Source of the DNA: Pseudomonadota bacterium
GTDB taxonomy: Bacteria; Pseudomonadota; Alphaproteobacteria; Acetobacterales; Acetobacteraceae
DNA length: 64,000 nt
Assembly (NCBI GenBank): GCA_018240405.1
Contig: JAFEFW010000637.1
Span: forward strand, 62,001-126,000
Reading direction: 5' to 3'
The first letter of the stretch is position 1. Each line of letters opens with the position of its first letter. Below the pieces are notes generated by a model, which was given only the letters and a program-made list of their open reading frames with translations, had not been told where the DNA came from and ran no database searches. Of this stretch, positions 1-10,182 are shown in pieces. The position numbers were made by a program, and so were the translations under genes.

Positions 1-252
1 CTGGCTGCCGGATCCAAGCATTTGGCCGAGTAGCAGCAACGACGCGAGCCATAGGCGAAACGTCACAGAGGCTTGCCGGTGGAGGTAGGGCGAACGGAAC
101 ACGAGCGCGCGGGGACAGTGATCGTCACGGTGTAACCACACGCGACGCACTCGACAATGTCAGATTTCCTGGCCGGTGTTGCTGGGTAAGGCATTGCCGT
201 TGATAACGGATATAGCCCGATCGGCGGCATCCTGGGTGGGCTGTTCGGCGGC
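1..252. other. Left-edge stretch without an assignable gene
   Basis: No credible complete gene is visible. The last ~65 bases before the MocR stop read on the + strand as a glycine/serine-rich tail ending in TGA at about 278, but an in-frame TAA lies just upstream near 188, so it may be a remnant or chance. On the minus strand a short reading frame containing a CxxC pair is also open. Neither can be supported as a gene from this window alone. Confidence 0.3.
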
Positions 253-1719
253 TCAGGCGGTAGCGGCAGCAAGAGCTGACGGTGCCTGGGCCGCGACCGA
301 ACCAAGCGCCGCCTCCAGCCGCCGGGCAGCGTCGGCGGCCAGCGCCGGCGGCGTGGCGGCGAAGCCCAGGACCAGGCCGCTCATGCGTGGCGCGCCGGCG
401 TAGTAGGCGCGCAGCGGCGACACCGCCAGATCCCGCGCTCGGCAGGCGCGCACGGCGGCGGCCTCATCAATATCGTCGCGCAGGCGCGCCACCATGTGCA
501 GGCCGCCCGGCGCGGCGAGCGGCGTCGCCAGGCGCCCGTGCTTCTCCATCGCCGCCAGCAGCGCGGCACGGCGGCGGGCGTATTCTGTCCGCATCCGGCG
601 GATATGCGGGCTGAGCAGGCCGGACCGCATGAACTCGGCCAGGATCGCCTGCGTGAACGCATCGGTGCCGCGATCTGTCAGGGTGCGCGCTCTGACGAAG
701 GCGGGAACCAGCGGCGCCGGCACGACGGCAAAGCCGACGCGCAATGCGGGGGCCAGCGTCTTGCTGAACGTACCGCAGTAGATGACATGGCCGGCACGAT
801 CGAGGCTGGCGAGCGGCGGCAGCGGCTTGCCCTCCCAGCGGAACTCGGAGTCGCAATCGTCCTCCAGAATCCAGGCACTGGCATTACGTGCCCAGTCCAG
901 CAGCGCGAGGCGCCGGCCGACCGGCAGCGTACCGCCGAGTGGGGTGGCGTGGGAGGGGGCGACGAGGGCGAGGCGGGCGCGGGGAGCGGCGACGATGCCG
1001 GCGGCAACGTCCAGCCCCTCGCCGTCACTCGGCACCGGAACCGGTACAGCGCCGGCCGCGATCAGCGCGCCACGGCCGGCGATATAGCCGGGATCCTCGA
1101 CCCAGGCCGGATCGCCGGGGTCCAGGAGCAGATCGGCGGCGGTGCGCAGCGCCTGCTGCGTGCCGGCAGTGACGATGACGCAGCCGGGATCGACGACCAG
1201 GCCACGAGTGGCGGCAAGGTGGGCGGCGATCTGCTCGCGCAGCGCAAACAGGCCCTGTGGCGGCGGGTAGCTGGAGAGTTCCCCCGCCAGCGGCTTCAGC
1301 ACTCGGGCCGCGCAGCGGGCCCAGGCTTCGGACGGGAACAGGTCGGGCGCGGGCAGGCCGCCGGCGAGCAGCAGGCCGCCGGACGCGTCACGCGGGGCGG
1401 CGGACGCGGGTATGGCGGCGAGGCGGGCGCCACGGGCGGACAGCGCAACGGCGGCGGCCCGCGGTGGTTCAGCAGGGCGCGGGGCCTGGTCGGGCAAATC
1501 GTCGGCGACGTAGGTGCCGCTGCCGGTGCGGCCGCGGACGTAGCCCTCATCGGCAAGACGCTCATAGGCAAGCACGACGGTTTGCCTTGCCACGCCCATT
1601 TCCTGCGCCAGCGCACGGGTCGGCGGCAGGCGGCCGCCGGGTGGCAGCGCCCCGGACAGGATGCTCTGGCGAAGATGGCTGAACACGGCGCTTTGCCGTG
1701 TTTGGTCTGGCGCTTTCAT
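253..1719 (-). CDS. MocR/PdxR-family transcriptional regulator (GntR HTH plus aminotransferase-like domain)
   Basis: This 488-residue protein has the MocR architecture. Residues about 10-75 form a GntR-type winged helix (LPPTRALAQEMGVARQTVV, then YERLADEGYV). Residues about 110-480 resemble a fold-type I PLP aminotransferase, with the likely PLP lysine in the GTFSKTLAPALR segment and the conserved ILEDDCDSEFR stretch. MocR proteins act as cytoplasmic, PLP-responsive regulators of vitamin B6, GABA, taurine or ectoine genes. The target here cannot be inferred because no divergent metabolic gene is adjacent. An inverted repeat at 1725-1742 directly abuts the start codon and could be an autoregulatory site. 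No clear Shine-Dalgarno precedes the ATG. The family call is secure; the ligand is unknown. Confidence 0.9.
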   Translation of the reverse strand: MKAPDQTRQSAVFSHLRQSILSGALPPGGRLPPTRALAQEMGVARQTVVLAYERLADEGYVRGRTGSGTYVADDLPDQAPRPAEPPRAAAVALSARGARLAAIPASAAPRDASGGLLLAGGLPAPDLFPSEAWARCAARVLKPLAGELSSYPPPQGLFALREQIAAHLAATRGLVVDPGCVIVTAGTQQALRTAADLLLDPGDPAWVEDPGYIAGRGALIAAGAVPVPVPSDGEGLDVAAGIVAAPRARLALVAPSHATPLGGTLPVGRRLALLDWARNASAWILEDDCDSEFRWEGKPLPPLASLDRAGHVIYCGTFSKTLAPALRVGFAVVPAPLVPAFVRARTLTDRGTDAFTQAILAEFMRSGLLSPHIRRMRTEYARRRAALLAAMEKHGRLATPLAAPGGLHMVARLRDDIDEAAAVRACRARDLAVSPLRAYYAGAPRMSGLVLGFAATPPALAADAARRLEAALGSVAAQAPSALAAATA

Positions 1720-1724
1720 GGAGG

Positions 1725-1742
1725 CTGACCCCGGTGGGTCAG
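1725..1742. promoter_or_regulatory. Inverted repeat upstream of the MocR-type gene (possible operator)
   Basis: Seven-base perfect arms, CTGACCC and GGGTCAG, are separated by four bases and end six bases upstream of the ATG at 1719. The position would let a bound dimer block ribosome access or transcription. MocR-type regulators commonly bind repeats next to their own gene; assignment to this protein is inference. Confidence 0.35.
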
Positions 1743-1835
1743 TCCAATTGTGCCGATGTGTGTTTCTGCGTCAATACCGAGTATGGATCGACCCGCGCCG
1801 GATTGGTGCGCCTTATCACAGTTCGTAGCCGGTCG

Positions 1836-2237
1836 TCACGGCGCTGTCAGGGCAACAATCGGTACGTCTGTCTGCTGGAAGTCCTGCCCCTTGCATAAGA
1901 GCGGCCGGTCCAACTCCATTGCCAAGGCGTAGGAAAAGCAGTCACCAATGTTAAGGGCGGCTGGATGACGACCTTTCCCGAAGCGCCGGAACGCGTTCAC
2001 AGCAAGCAACGCCTGCCGTGGTGTGACCGAAACCATCTCCACCTGCGCATCGACCAGGAGGCGGTCGACCGCCTGTCGGCCTTCCTCGCCCTTGCGTCCT
2101 TCGATGACGCAGGACAGTTCGACGCGAGTAACGGCCGAGATCACGCAGAGCGCGGTCGCCTCGATGATTTCGGCGAATGCCTCCGCCTCCGGTTCGCCAA
2201 GGAGAATTGCAACGAGCGCCGAGGTGTCGATGACCAC
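1836..2237 (-). CDS. vapC: VapC-family toxin, PIN-domain ribonuclease
   Basis: The 133-residue protein has the PIN-domain layout: an N-terminal MVIDTSALVAIL segment with the first acidic metal ligand, a central acidic residue in TRVELSCVIEGR, and a C-terminal GDCFSYALA followed by LLCKGQDF. VapC toxins are Mg-dependent RNases that cleave tRNA or rRNA and are neutralised by a cognate VapB. The start is GTG at 2237, immediately after the TGA of the upstream antitoxin gene, so the pair is translationally coupled. All family acidic positions appear to be present, so the toxin is probably intact. The RNA target is unknown. Confidence 0.9.
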   Translation of the reverse strand: MVIDTSALVAILLGEPEAEAFAEIIEATALCVISAVTRVELSCVIEGRKGEEGRQAVDRLLVDAQVEMVSVTPRQALLAVNAFRRFGKGRHPAALNIGDCFSYALAMELDRPLLCKGQDFQQTDVPIVALTAP

Positions 2238-2495
2238 TCAGCGCCACATCCCATTCTCGTCATAGCCAACGATTTCGTCGGGACTGCGCTGATCGAGGTC
2301 AGGAAGCGCCGCGCACGCTCGACCGATGGCGAGGAGGTTTTCGGCGGAGCGTGTACGGTGTCCGCGCCGTAGCGTCTCACGTTCCAGCCGTTCCCGCAGC
2401 GCACTTCGCACCGCTTCCGCCAAAGTCTCGCCGGTCAGGGCCGCAACAGCCCTGGCGAGACGATCAGCCTCCTTGTCCTTCAGGCTCAGCGCCAT
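2238..2495 (-). CDS. vapB: VapB-family antitoxin
   Basis: This 85-residue protein starts [18 protein letters not shown], followed by [19 protein letters not shown]. This is the pattern of Rv0623-like/PSK-operon VapB antitoxins: an N-terminal DNA-binding strand and helices (about 1-45) and a charged C-terminal tail (about 46-85) that binds the toxin. It ends exactly where the PIN toxin begins. Such antitoxins normally autorepress the operon, so the promoter and operator should lie in 2496-2687, which contains an A/T-richer patch around 2505-2545 but no palindrome I can assign with confidence. Confidence 0.88.
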   Translation of the reverse strand: MALSLKDKEADRLARAVAALTGETLAEAVRSALRERLERETLRRGHRTRSAENLLAIGRACAALPDLDQRSPDEIVGYDENGMWR

Positions 2496-2687
2496 GAGCA
2501 GCCTCGGATTCTATAAAACCTGGAGCACAATATATGGCTCGGTGACTATTCTGGTCGAGTGCGAACGCTGGATGGCTCCGAAAACCCGACGACTGAGCCG
2601 TCACCGCGCGTACAGGCACAATCGGCCGGGCAGCAACGCCAGCCCAGCCGAACAGCACTCTCGCGGTTTCAGGCCGTCAGGTAGGGC

Positions 2688-2891
2688 TCAGAAGCCCTCA
2701 CGCTCCAGCCGCTTGCGCTCCAGCTTGCGGGCGCGCCGCACAGCTTCCGCGGCTTCACGAGCCCGGCGCTCAGACGGCTTTTCATAATGCCGGCGCAGCT
2801 TCATCTCACGGAAAATGCCTTCCCGCTGCATCTTCTTCTTCAGCGCTTTCAGCGCCTGGTCAACATTGTTATCACGCACGAGGACTTGCAC
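2688..2891 (-). CDS. rpsU: 30S ribosomal protein S21
   Basis: The 67-residue highly basic protein begins [20 protein letters not shown] and continues with [14 protein letters not shown], the signature of bacterial bS21. It binds 16S rRNA near the anti-Shine-Dalgarno region on the small-subunit platform. The C-terminus has a long Arg/Lys/Glu helix, as in alphaproteobacterial S21. The start codon is GTG at 2891, preceded about 11 bases upstream by AGGAG. It is divergent from def (peptide deformylase), sharing the 2892-3039 intergenic region, so both translation genes probably have promoters there. Confidence 0.97.
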   Translation of the reverse strand: MQVLVRDNNVDQALKALKKKMQREGIFREMKLRRHYEKPSERRAREAAEAVRRARKLERKRLEREGF

Positions 2892-3039
2892 TTGGCCGCC
2901 TGCTCCTTTCCTGATGCGCCCCCGCCCATCGGGTGCACGAAACGCCCGCCGCCGGAGGCCCCGGCGCGGGAAAGTGCCGTCTTAGCATGGCGGATCGGAC
3001 TCGCAAGCCCAATTTGAGTGAGACCACCACGGAGCGGAC

Positions 3040-3591
3040 ATGGCCATCCTGAAGATCGCCCGCATGGGCCACCCGGTGCTGCTGCGGAAATGTGAACCGG
3101 TGGCAGATCCGGGCGCGCCGGACATCCGCCGGCTGGTTGCCGACATGATGGAGACGATGGAGGATGCGCCGGGCGTCGGCCTTGCCGCGCCGCAGGTGTT
3201 CCAGCCACTGCGCCTGTTCGTGTTCCGCGTGCCCGGTGGCCGCGCCACCAGCGACAAGGACGACACGCAGCAGCCGAACACCGTGCTGATCAACCCCACC
3301 GTGGAACTGCTCGGCGAGGAGCGGGAGTTGGGCTGGGAAGGCTGCCTGTCGATTCCTGATCTGCGCGCCGCCGTGCCACGGGCCAAGCGCGTGCGCTACC
3401 GCGGCGTCGACTGCGACGGCCAGGTGATCGAGCGTGAGGCGTCCGGCTTCCACGCCCGGGTGGTGCAGCACGAATACGACCATCTGGACGGCATCCTGTA
3501 CCCGATGCGGATGACCGATTTCCGCTATTTCGGCTTCAACGAAGAACTCAACCGCGCCACCGCCGCCGCACAGGCTGCGGCGCAGTCATGA
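3040..3591 (+). CDS. def: Peptide deformylase
   Basis: This 183-residue enzyme removes the formyl group from the N-terminal methionine of nascent proteins at the ribosome exit. All three family motifs are present: GVGLAAPQ (45-52), EGCLSIP (100-106, metal-ligand Cys102) and QHEYDH (143-148, metal-ligand histidines 144 and 148 with catalytic Glu145). The length is typical. A GGAG-like site precedes the ATG. No methionyl-tRNA formyltransferase gene follows, unlike the common def-fmt pair; a COQ9-family gene starts 13 bases downstream and is probably co-transcribed. Confidence 0.96.
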   Translation: MAILKIARMGHPVLLRKCEPVADPGAPDIRRLVADMMETMEDAPGVGLAAPQVFQPLRLFVFRVPGGRATSDKDDTQQPNTVLINPTVELLGEERELGWEGCLSIPDLRAAVPRAKRVRYRGVDCDGQVIEREASGFHARVVQHEYDHLDGILYPMRMTDFRYFGFNEELNRATAAAQAAAQS

Positions 3592-3604
3592 TGGGGATAG
3601 ACCG

Positions 3605-4243
3605 ATGATCCAGCCGCCGGAACGCCTGGAGGACCGCGACAAGGCCATCGAGGCTATGCTGCCGCATGTGCCGTTCGACGGCTGGACGCTGCGCGCGCTG
3701 CGCGCCGGGCTGCGCGATGCCGGTATGCCGGCGGATGAGGCCGACCTGCTGTTCCCCCTCGGCACCGTCGACATGATCGAGACATTCTGCGACCTCGCCG
3801 ACCGGAGGATGGAGGAGGCGGCCAAGGATCTGCCGCCGGACATGCGCCTGCCCGATCGGGTGCGGGCCGTCATCGCGCTGCGCCTCGAGCAGAGCCGGCC
3901 GCACAAGGAGGCCGTGCGGCGCGCCATCGCTGTCCTGGCCCTGCCGCAAAATGCCCGCGCCGCGGCTTCCTGCACCGCTCGGACCGTGGACTCGATCTGG
4001 CACGCGGCGGGCGACCGGTCGGCCGACTTCGCCTGGTATACCAAGCGGGCGCAGCTGGCGGCGATTTATACGGCGACGGTGCTGTACTGGCTGCGCGACA
4101 CGTCGGAAGGCGACGCCGATACGCTGGCCTTCCTCGACCGCCGCCTGGCCGGGTCCGCCAGGCTGCGCAAGCTGCGCAACCGGTTCGATGACATGGTGGC
4201 GAAGCTGCCGCGGCCGAAAATGCTGCGCGCTCAGGAATCGTGA
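3605..4243 (+). CDS. COQ9-family protein (ubiquinone biosynthesis accessory)
   Basis: The 212-residue protein matches the alphaproteobacterial COQ9 family: an N-terminal helical TetR-like region (about 1-70), the internal MRLPDRVRAVIALRLEQ segment, and the C-terminal region containing DSIWHAAGDRSADFAWYTKRAQLAAIY, which is the family's most conserved stretch (written here only by its key residues WHAAGDRSADFNWYTKR-like). In eukaryotes COQ9 binds isoprene lipid and presents ubiquinone intermediates to the COQ7 hydroxylase. Bacterial members are assumed to act similarly but are less studied. It lies between def and lepA, probably in one transcript. Confidence 0.85.
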   Translation: MIQPPERLEDRDKAIEAMLPHVPFDGWTLRALRAGLRDAGMPADEADLLFPLGTVDMIETFCDLADRRMEEAAKDLPPDMRLPDRVRAVIALRLEQSRPHKEAVRRAIAVLALPQNARAAASCTARTVDSIWHAAGDRSADFAWYTKRAQLAAIYTATVLYWLRDTSEGDADTLAFLDRRLAGSARLRKLRNRFDDMVAKLPRPKMLRAQES

Positions 4244-4304
4244 ACCTAATGACACGGGCGGTGCAGCACTCTATGTGTGCCGCACCCGCTGACAGCGCAG
4301 GACC

Positions 4305-6110
<1,806 letters not shown>

Positions 6111-6160
6111 AACGGGGTTTCTTTGGCGGCGTGACGCTGCTAAAGGAGGCGCCGCGCGCT

Positions 6161-6250
6161 GGAGAGATGGCCGAGCGGCTTAAGGCGCACGCTTGGAAAG
6201 CGTGTGTACGTGCAAGCGTACCGTGGGTTCGAATCCCACTCTCTCCGCCA
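6161..6250 (+). tRNA. tRNA-Ser (anticodon GGA)
   Basis: The 90-base sequence starts GGAGAGATGGCCGAG and ends with its complement CTCTCC plus GCCA, giving a seven-base acceptor stem and an encoded CCA. The anticodon stem CACGC/GCGTG encloses the loop TTGGAAA, so the anticodon is GGA (6195-6197), reading UCC and UCU. A long variable arm (TGTACGTGCAAGCGTACC region) is the class II hallmark of tRNA-Ser. The T-arm contains GGGTTCGAATCCC. Confidence 0.97.
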
Positions 6251-6529
6251 TCGCCCTGTCTGGCATCGGTTGCCTCATGTATCGAAATGTGTGGTCGAAA
6301 TGGCCCGGGCGGGCACTGTCAGGCTTTTGCAGCCTGTGCGTAGGGATCGGGTTGAGTATCCGAGACCTGCACCTGCGTATTGATCTACCGGTATTGCGGG
6401 AAGCGGACCACTCGGTGCAATTACGGTCCAGCTATTTCCACGGAAAGTCATAGCGCGGGCGGCCTCTCAGCGGTACTTGTTGCGTGAATTTCGACGGACT
6501 AGTTATCTGACCAGTCACAGAGGTCACCC

Positions 6530-6787
6530 ATGAAGCACTGGCCCGTTCAGGACGCAAAGGCTCGCTTCAGTGAGTTGCTGGACACGTGCCTGAAGGAGGG
6601 CCCGCAAATGGTCACCAGGCGCGGCGCCGAGGCTGCCGTGCTGGTGCCCGCCTCTGACTGGCGCCGCCTGCAGCAAGCCGCGCGGCCAAGTCTGAAGGAC
6701 TTGCTGCTGTCGGACGAAGCGCGCGGGGATCTGCCCCTGCCCAGGCGCGGCCGCCTCCGGCGCCGTGTTGCACAGGTATTCACCTGA
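6530..6787 (+). CDS. Phd/YefM-family antitoxin
   Basis: The 85-residue protein begins MKHWPVQDAKARFSELLD, the N-terminal Phd/YefM DNA-binding signature, followed by GPQMVTRRGAEAAVLVPASDW, the usual second strand-helix element. The C-terminus (about 50-85) is the basic/hydrophobic toxin-binding tail. It is followed by a PIN-domain toxin gene starting four bases past its stop, so the two form an antitoxin-toxin operon. It should autorepress its own promoter in 6251-6529. The pair sits just downstream of tRNA-Ser, a common site for accessory gene insertion, although no attachment-site duplication is visible. Confidence 0.88.
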   Translation: MKHWPVQDAKARFSELLDTCLKEGPQMVTRRGAEAAVLVPASDWRRLQQAARPSLKDLLLSDEARGDLPLPRRGRLRRRVAQVFT

Positions 6788-6791
6788 TCTG

Positions 6792-7208
6792 ATGTATCTG
6801 CTGGATACCAACGTCATCTCGGAACTGCGGCGGGCCCGGCCGCATGGCGCAGTCGTCGCTTGGCTGCGAAGTGTTGCTGACGCGGACCTCCACATCTCAG
6901 CCGTAACGGTCGGTGAAATCCAAGCGGGGATCGAGGTCACGCGTGCACAGAACCCGATCCGGGCCGCTGAGATCGAGACATGGCTCGAGCGGGTGGCGCA
7001 GACCTATGCCATCCTCAACATGGACGCGCTCGCTTTCCGCACCTGGGCGCGGTTCATGCACGGACGCTCCGACAACCTGATGGAGGACGCGATGATCGCC
7101 GCGACGGCCGCCGTGCATGGCCTGATTGTGGTTACTCGTAACGTCCGCGACTTCAGGCCATTCGACGTGCCGACCTTGAACCCATTCAATCGACCGCAGA
7201 TCAACTAA
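6792..7208 (+). CDS. VapC-like toxin, PIN-domain ribonuclease
   Basis: I place the start at the ATG at 6792 (MYLLDTNVISELRR), because the frame upstream lies inside the antitoxin gene and PIN toxins begin just before this acidic motif. The 138-residue product contains all PIN elements: LDTNVISE near the N-terminus, VTVGEIQAG with the second acidic residue, and EDAMIAATAAVHGLIVVTRNVRDF near the C-terminus (key residues E, D, A and the TRNxxDF ending). It is probably a tRNA- or mRNA-cleaving ribonuclease of the FitB/VapC type. It is independent of the VapBC pair at 1.8-2.5 kb and only distantly similar to it. Confidence 0.9.
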   Translation: MYLLDTNVISELRRARPHGAVVAWLRSVADADLHISAVTVGEIQAGIEVTRAQNPIRAAEIETWLERVAQTYAILNMDALAFRTWARFMHGRSDNLMEDAMIAATAAVHGLIVVTRNVRDFRPFDVPTLNPFNRPQIN

Positions 7209-7236
7209 CCGGCCGGCGAAGGTTGTCCGGCGCCCC

Positions 7237-8286
7237 CTACCACGCCGCCTTATACCCCCCAAACGGCGTCGCAATCCGCTTGATCTCCTGGATCACGTCC
7301 GGAGGCACATTCGTATCCGCGCTCTGGGCATCCGCCCGCAGGTTGATCGCATCGCTCAGCCCGCCGAATCGTTCCGCGATCGTCCCCGGCAGTTCCTTGT
7401 GAGTGCCGACCGCGGCGAACAGGTGCACCAGATCATCCGGCACCCGGCTCGCCAGCTCGTTCCACTTCCCCGCCTTCGACATCGCGTTCAGCTCGCGCCC
7501 CAGGTCGCCGTAGCCGTGCAGCTCGAACACCCCCCAATAGGCCGGCGTCGTGCCGTAGAACGCCACGCGCCCGCGCACCACCTCGAACGCTCTCGCCACC
7601 GCATCGTTGTCCTTGCCGGTGGCAATGAACCCACCGCCGGTGATCTCGAAATCCTGCCGCTGCCGGCCCGAACGGGCCATGCCCTCGGCGAGGCGCGGAA
7701 CGATTTCTTCTTCCATGTAGCGCCGCGTGCAGAACCCGTGCAGCCGCACGCCGTCCGCCACCTCCCCGGCCAGCCGTAACGAATGCGGACCCACCGCCGC
7801 CAGCGTCACCGGCACCATCTTCTGTCCCATGCTCGGCGGCATGAAATACGGCGGCATCAGCGTGAAGGTGTAGTGCTGGCCGCGGAAATCCAACTTGGCC
7901 CCGGTCTGCCACGTCGTCCAGATCGCCCGCAGCGCCTGCACATATTCCCGCAGCCGTGGCGCCGGCGCTGTCCACGGCACGCTGAAGCGCTTCTCGTTAT
8001 GCGGCTTGATCTGCGGCCCGATGCCCAGCACGAACCGCCCGCGCGAGGCATTCTGCAGATCCCAGCACGCATTCGCCACGACCATCGGGCTGCGGGGAAA
8101 GGCGATGGCGACGGACGTTCCCAGCTCGATCCGGTCGGTGTTCACCGCGGCGACGGCGTGCGCCAGGAACGGATCGTGCTTGTTCTCCATCGTCATCAGC
8201 GCATCATAACCGGCCTGTTCGGCGGCGATCGCCGCCGCCGCCGTAGTCCGCAGATCCGCCTGCGGCAGGTTATTCAGGACACGCAT
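7237..8286 (-). CDS. Luciferase-like (LLM) flavin/F420-type oxidoreductase
   Basis: The 349-residue protein belongs to the bacterial luciferase-like superfamily, closest in feel to the MSMEG_2256-type family. N-terminal strands include AIAAEQAGYDALMTMENKHD, then IELGTSVAIAFPRSPMV and the GRFVLGIGPQIKPH flavin-binding region. These TIM barrels bind FMN or F420 and oxidise carbonyl or alcohol substrates. F420 use cannot be decided; no F420 genes are in the window. The ATG lies three bases after the stop of the upstream enoyl-CoA hydratase gene, so the two are one operon. A second, non-identical LLM gene lies in the divergent operon. Confidence 0.85.
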   Translation of the reverse strand: MRVLNNLPQADLRTTAAAAIAAEQAGYDALMTMENKHDPFLAHAVAAVNTDRIELGTSVAIAFPRSPMVVANACWDLQNASRGRFVLGIGPQIKPHNEKRFSVPWTAPAPRLREYVQALRAIWTTWQTGAKLDFRGQHYTFTLMPPYFMPPSMGQKMVPVTLAAVGPHSLRLAGEVADGVRLHGFCTRRYMEEEIVPRLAEGMARSGRQRQDFEITGGGFIATGKDNDAVARAFEVVRGRVAFYGTTPAYWGVFELHGYGDLGRELNAMSKAGKWNELASRVPDDLVHLFAAVGTHKELPGTIAERFGGLSDAINLRADAQSADTNVPPDVIQEIKRIATPFGGYKAAW

Positions 8287-8289
8287 CGA

Positions 8290-9072
8290 TCAGCGGCCCT
8301 GGAACACCGGCTTGCGCTTTTCCTTGAACGCGGCCACCGCCTCGCGATGATCCTCGGTCTGCGAGCACCGCGCCTGGTGCACCGCCTCCAGCTCGATCGA
8401 CGCCTCGAACGATCCCGTTTCGGCGGCGGACAGGTTCTTCTTCGTGTAGCCCAGCGCGATCGGCGACATCGACGCGATGCGCCGAGCCAGCTCCATCGTC
8501 GTGTGGCGCAGTTCGGCATCGGCGACGACCTTGTTCACCAGGCCGATGCGCAGCGCTTCCTCCGCATCAATGATATCGCCGGTAAAGAACATCTCGCGCG
8601 CCTTGGCGGTGCCGATCAACCGCGTCACCGTCCAGGTGCCGCCCCAGTCGCCGGACAGGCCGATCTTGATGAACCCGCTGCCGAAACGAGCCGACGTCGC
8701 CGCGATGCGGATATCGCAGGCGCACGCCATCGACAGCCCGGCGCCGACTGCAACGCCGTTGATCATGCCGATGATCGGCTTCGGCACATTGTTCATCAGC
8801 AGTGCGATATTGTTAGAGTTTCGGATCTGCTCCGCCCGCTCCTCGAACACGCGGGCCGACCGCCCGGCCATGGTCTTCACGTCGCCGCCGGCGCAGAAGC
8901 CCCGGCCGTTGCCGGTGACCACGATGCACCCAATGGAGTTGTCGTGCCCGTACTTGGTGATCGCGTCCCGCATGCCGACCCGGATCTCCTCCGACAGCGC
9001 GTTGAGCGATTCCGGCCGGTTCAGGGTGATGATGGCGACGCGGTCTTCGACCGATTCCAGGATGTCGGGCAT
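8290..9072 (-). CDS. Enoyl-CoA hydratase/isomerase family protein
   Basis: The start is the ATG at 9072 (MPDILESVEDRVAIITLNRP). The frame remains open far upstream, to about 10158, but that part is antisense to another gene and is rejected. The resulting 260-residue crotonase has the oxyanion-hole segments GRGFCAGGDVKTM and CDIRIAATSARFGSGFIKIGL with the acidic position typical of hydratases nearby (LSGDWGG). The product probably hydrates an unsaturated acyl-CoA in the degradation pathway encoded here. It is the first gene of the leftward operon and is divergent from the second LLM gene; the shared 84-base region 9073-9156 must hold both promoters. Confidence 0.9.
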   Translation of the reverse strand: MPDILESVEDRVAIITLNRPESLNALSEEIRVGMRDAITKYGHDNSIGCIVVTGNGRGFCAGGDVKTMAGRSARVFEERAEQIRNSNNIALLMNNVPKPIIGMINGVAVGAGLSMACACDIRIAATSARFGSGFIKIGLSGDWGGTWTVTRLIGTAKAREMFFTGDIIDAEEALRIGLVNKVVADAELRHTTMELARRIASMSPIALGYTKKNLSAAETGSFEASIELEAVHQARCSQTEDHREAVAAFKEKRKPVFQGR

Positions 9073-9156
9073 GGGACGTTCTCTCTGTTTCAATCTCCGT
9101 AAGCTTGGCGCGCCTGCCAGTCGCGCGCAACATCCCCCGAAACCCGGAGACGCCGC

Positions 9157-10143
9157 ATGACCCTGATCCTGGACAAGCGCCTGCGCATCGGCATCCAGAC
9201 GATCCACCGCCGGACGGAGCACTCCGACGCGCCCTGGCTGCCGGCTATCGATGAGCTGGTCGAGCTGGTGCAGCTCACCGACCGCCTGGGCTATGACTCG
9301 CTGTGGTGCGGCGATCATATTTCGTTCCCGCTGCCGATCCTCGATCCAATGCTGCAGCTGGCGCAGGCCGCGGTGGTCAGCCGGCGGCTGATCCTGGGGA
9401 CATCGGTGCTGCTGCTGCCGCTGCGCCACCCGACGCCCGTGGCGAAACAGGCGATCAGCCTGGATCACCTGACCGAGGGCCGCTTTATCCTGGGCGTCGG
9501 CGTCGGTGGCGAGTTCCCCAAGGAATATGCCGCCTGCGACGTGCCGCACAACGAACGCGGCGCCCGCCTGGCGGAAGGCGTCCAGGTCCTGCGCAAGTTC
9601 TTCAGCGGCCAGCCGGTCAGCCATCACGGCAAGTTCTACGGCCCGTTCGACGACGTCCCGATGCAGCCGCCGCCGCGCCAGCATGGCGGTCCGCCGATCT
9701 GGTTCGCCGGCCGGAAGGAACCCGCCCTGCGCCGCATCGGCCGGCTCGGCGACGGCTACCTCGCCTATGTCATCACGCCGGAGATGTATCGCGATTCCCT
9801 GGCCACCATCGACGCCGCAGCGCAACAGGCCGGACGCGGAACGATCCCGTTCGGCACGGGGCATTTGCTGTTCACCCGTCTGGACAAGACCTATGAGGAG
9901 GCGCTGGACAGGGCAACGGAAACGCTCAGCGTCCGCTACGCCATGGACTTCCGCAAGGCGGCGCAGCGCTACTGCGCCCTCGGCACGCCCGAGATGGTGG
10001 CGCAGCGCATCCGCGAGTTCCACGCCGCCGGCGTCCGCCACATCGCCCTCGATCTGCTCGGCCCTTACGAACAGAAGTCGGAACAGATGGAGTGGTTTGC
10101 GCGGGAGGCGCTGCCATTGCTGGCGGACCTGACCGCGGGTTAG
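9157..10143 (+). CDS. Second luciferase-like (LLM) oxidoreductase
   Basis: The 328-residue protein shows the LLM fold: LTDRLGYDSLWCGDHISFP, RLILGTSVLLLPLRHP, the KQAISLDHLTEGRFILGVG segment that contacts the flavin phosphate, and GGPPIWFAGRKEPAL. It has CGGAGA six bases before the ATG. It heads the rightward operon, followed after 39 bases by an FAH-family gene. With the other LLM gene it may catalyse two different oxidation steps, such as a Baeyer-Villiger-like lactonisation or alcohol oxidation. The specific substrate is unknown and the cofactor (FMN versus F420) undecided. Confidence 0.88.
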   Translation: MTLILDKRLRIGIQTIHRRTEHSDAPWLPAIDELVELVQLTDRLGYDSLWCGDHISFPLPILDPMLQLAQAAVVSRRLILGTSVLLLPLRHPTPVAKQAISLDHLTEGRFILGVGVGGEFPKEYAACDVPHNERGARLAEGVQVLRKFFSGQPVSHHGKFYGPFDDVPMQPPPRQHGGPPIWFAGRKEPALRRIGRLGDGYLAYVITPEMYRDSLATIDAAAQQAGRGTIPFGTGHLLFTRLDKTYEEALDRATETLSVRYAMDFRKAAQRYCALGTPEMVAQRIREFHAAGVRHIALDLLGPYEQKSEQMEWFAREALPLLADLTAG

Positions 10144-10182
10144 GCTAGCGGCCTTCAATCAATCCCTGGGAGGGAACAAGCC

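Noticed and set aside
496-1728. 410-residue + strand reading frame
   Set aside because: It is the complement of the MocR-type gene, with no recognisable motif and biased only by high GC.
6251-6529. Attachment site or integrase remnant after tRNA-Ser
   Set aside because: No copy of the tRNA 3' end and no integrase-like frame is present; only the toxin-antitoxin pair follows.
7783-9102. 439-residue + strand frame
   Set aside because: Arg/His-rich shadow of the two minus-strand catabolic genes.
9073-10158. Upstream extension of the enoyl-CoA hydratase frame to 622 residues
   Set aside because: This part is antisense to the LLM gene at 9157-10143; the real crotonase N-terminus starts at 9072.
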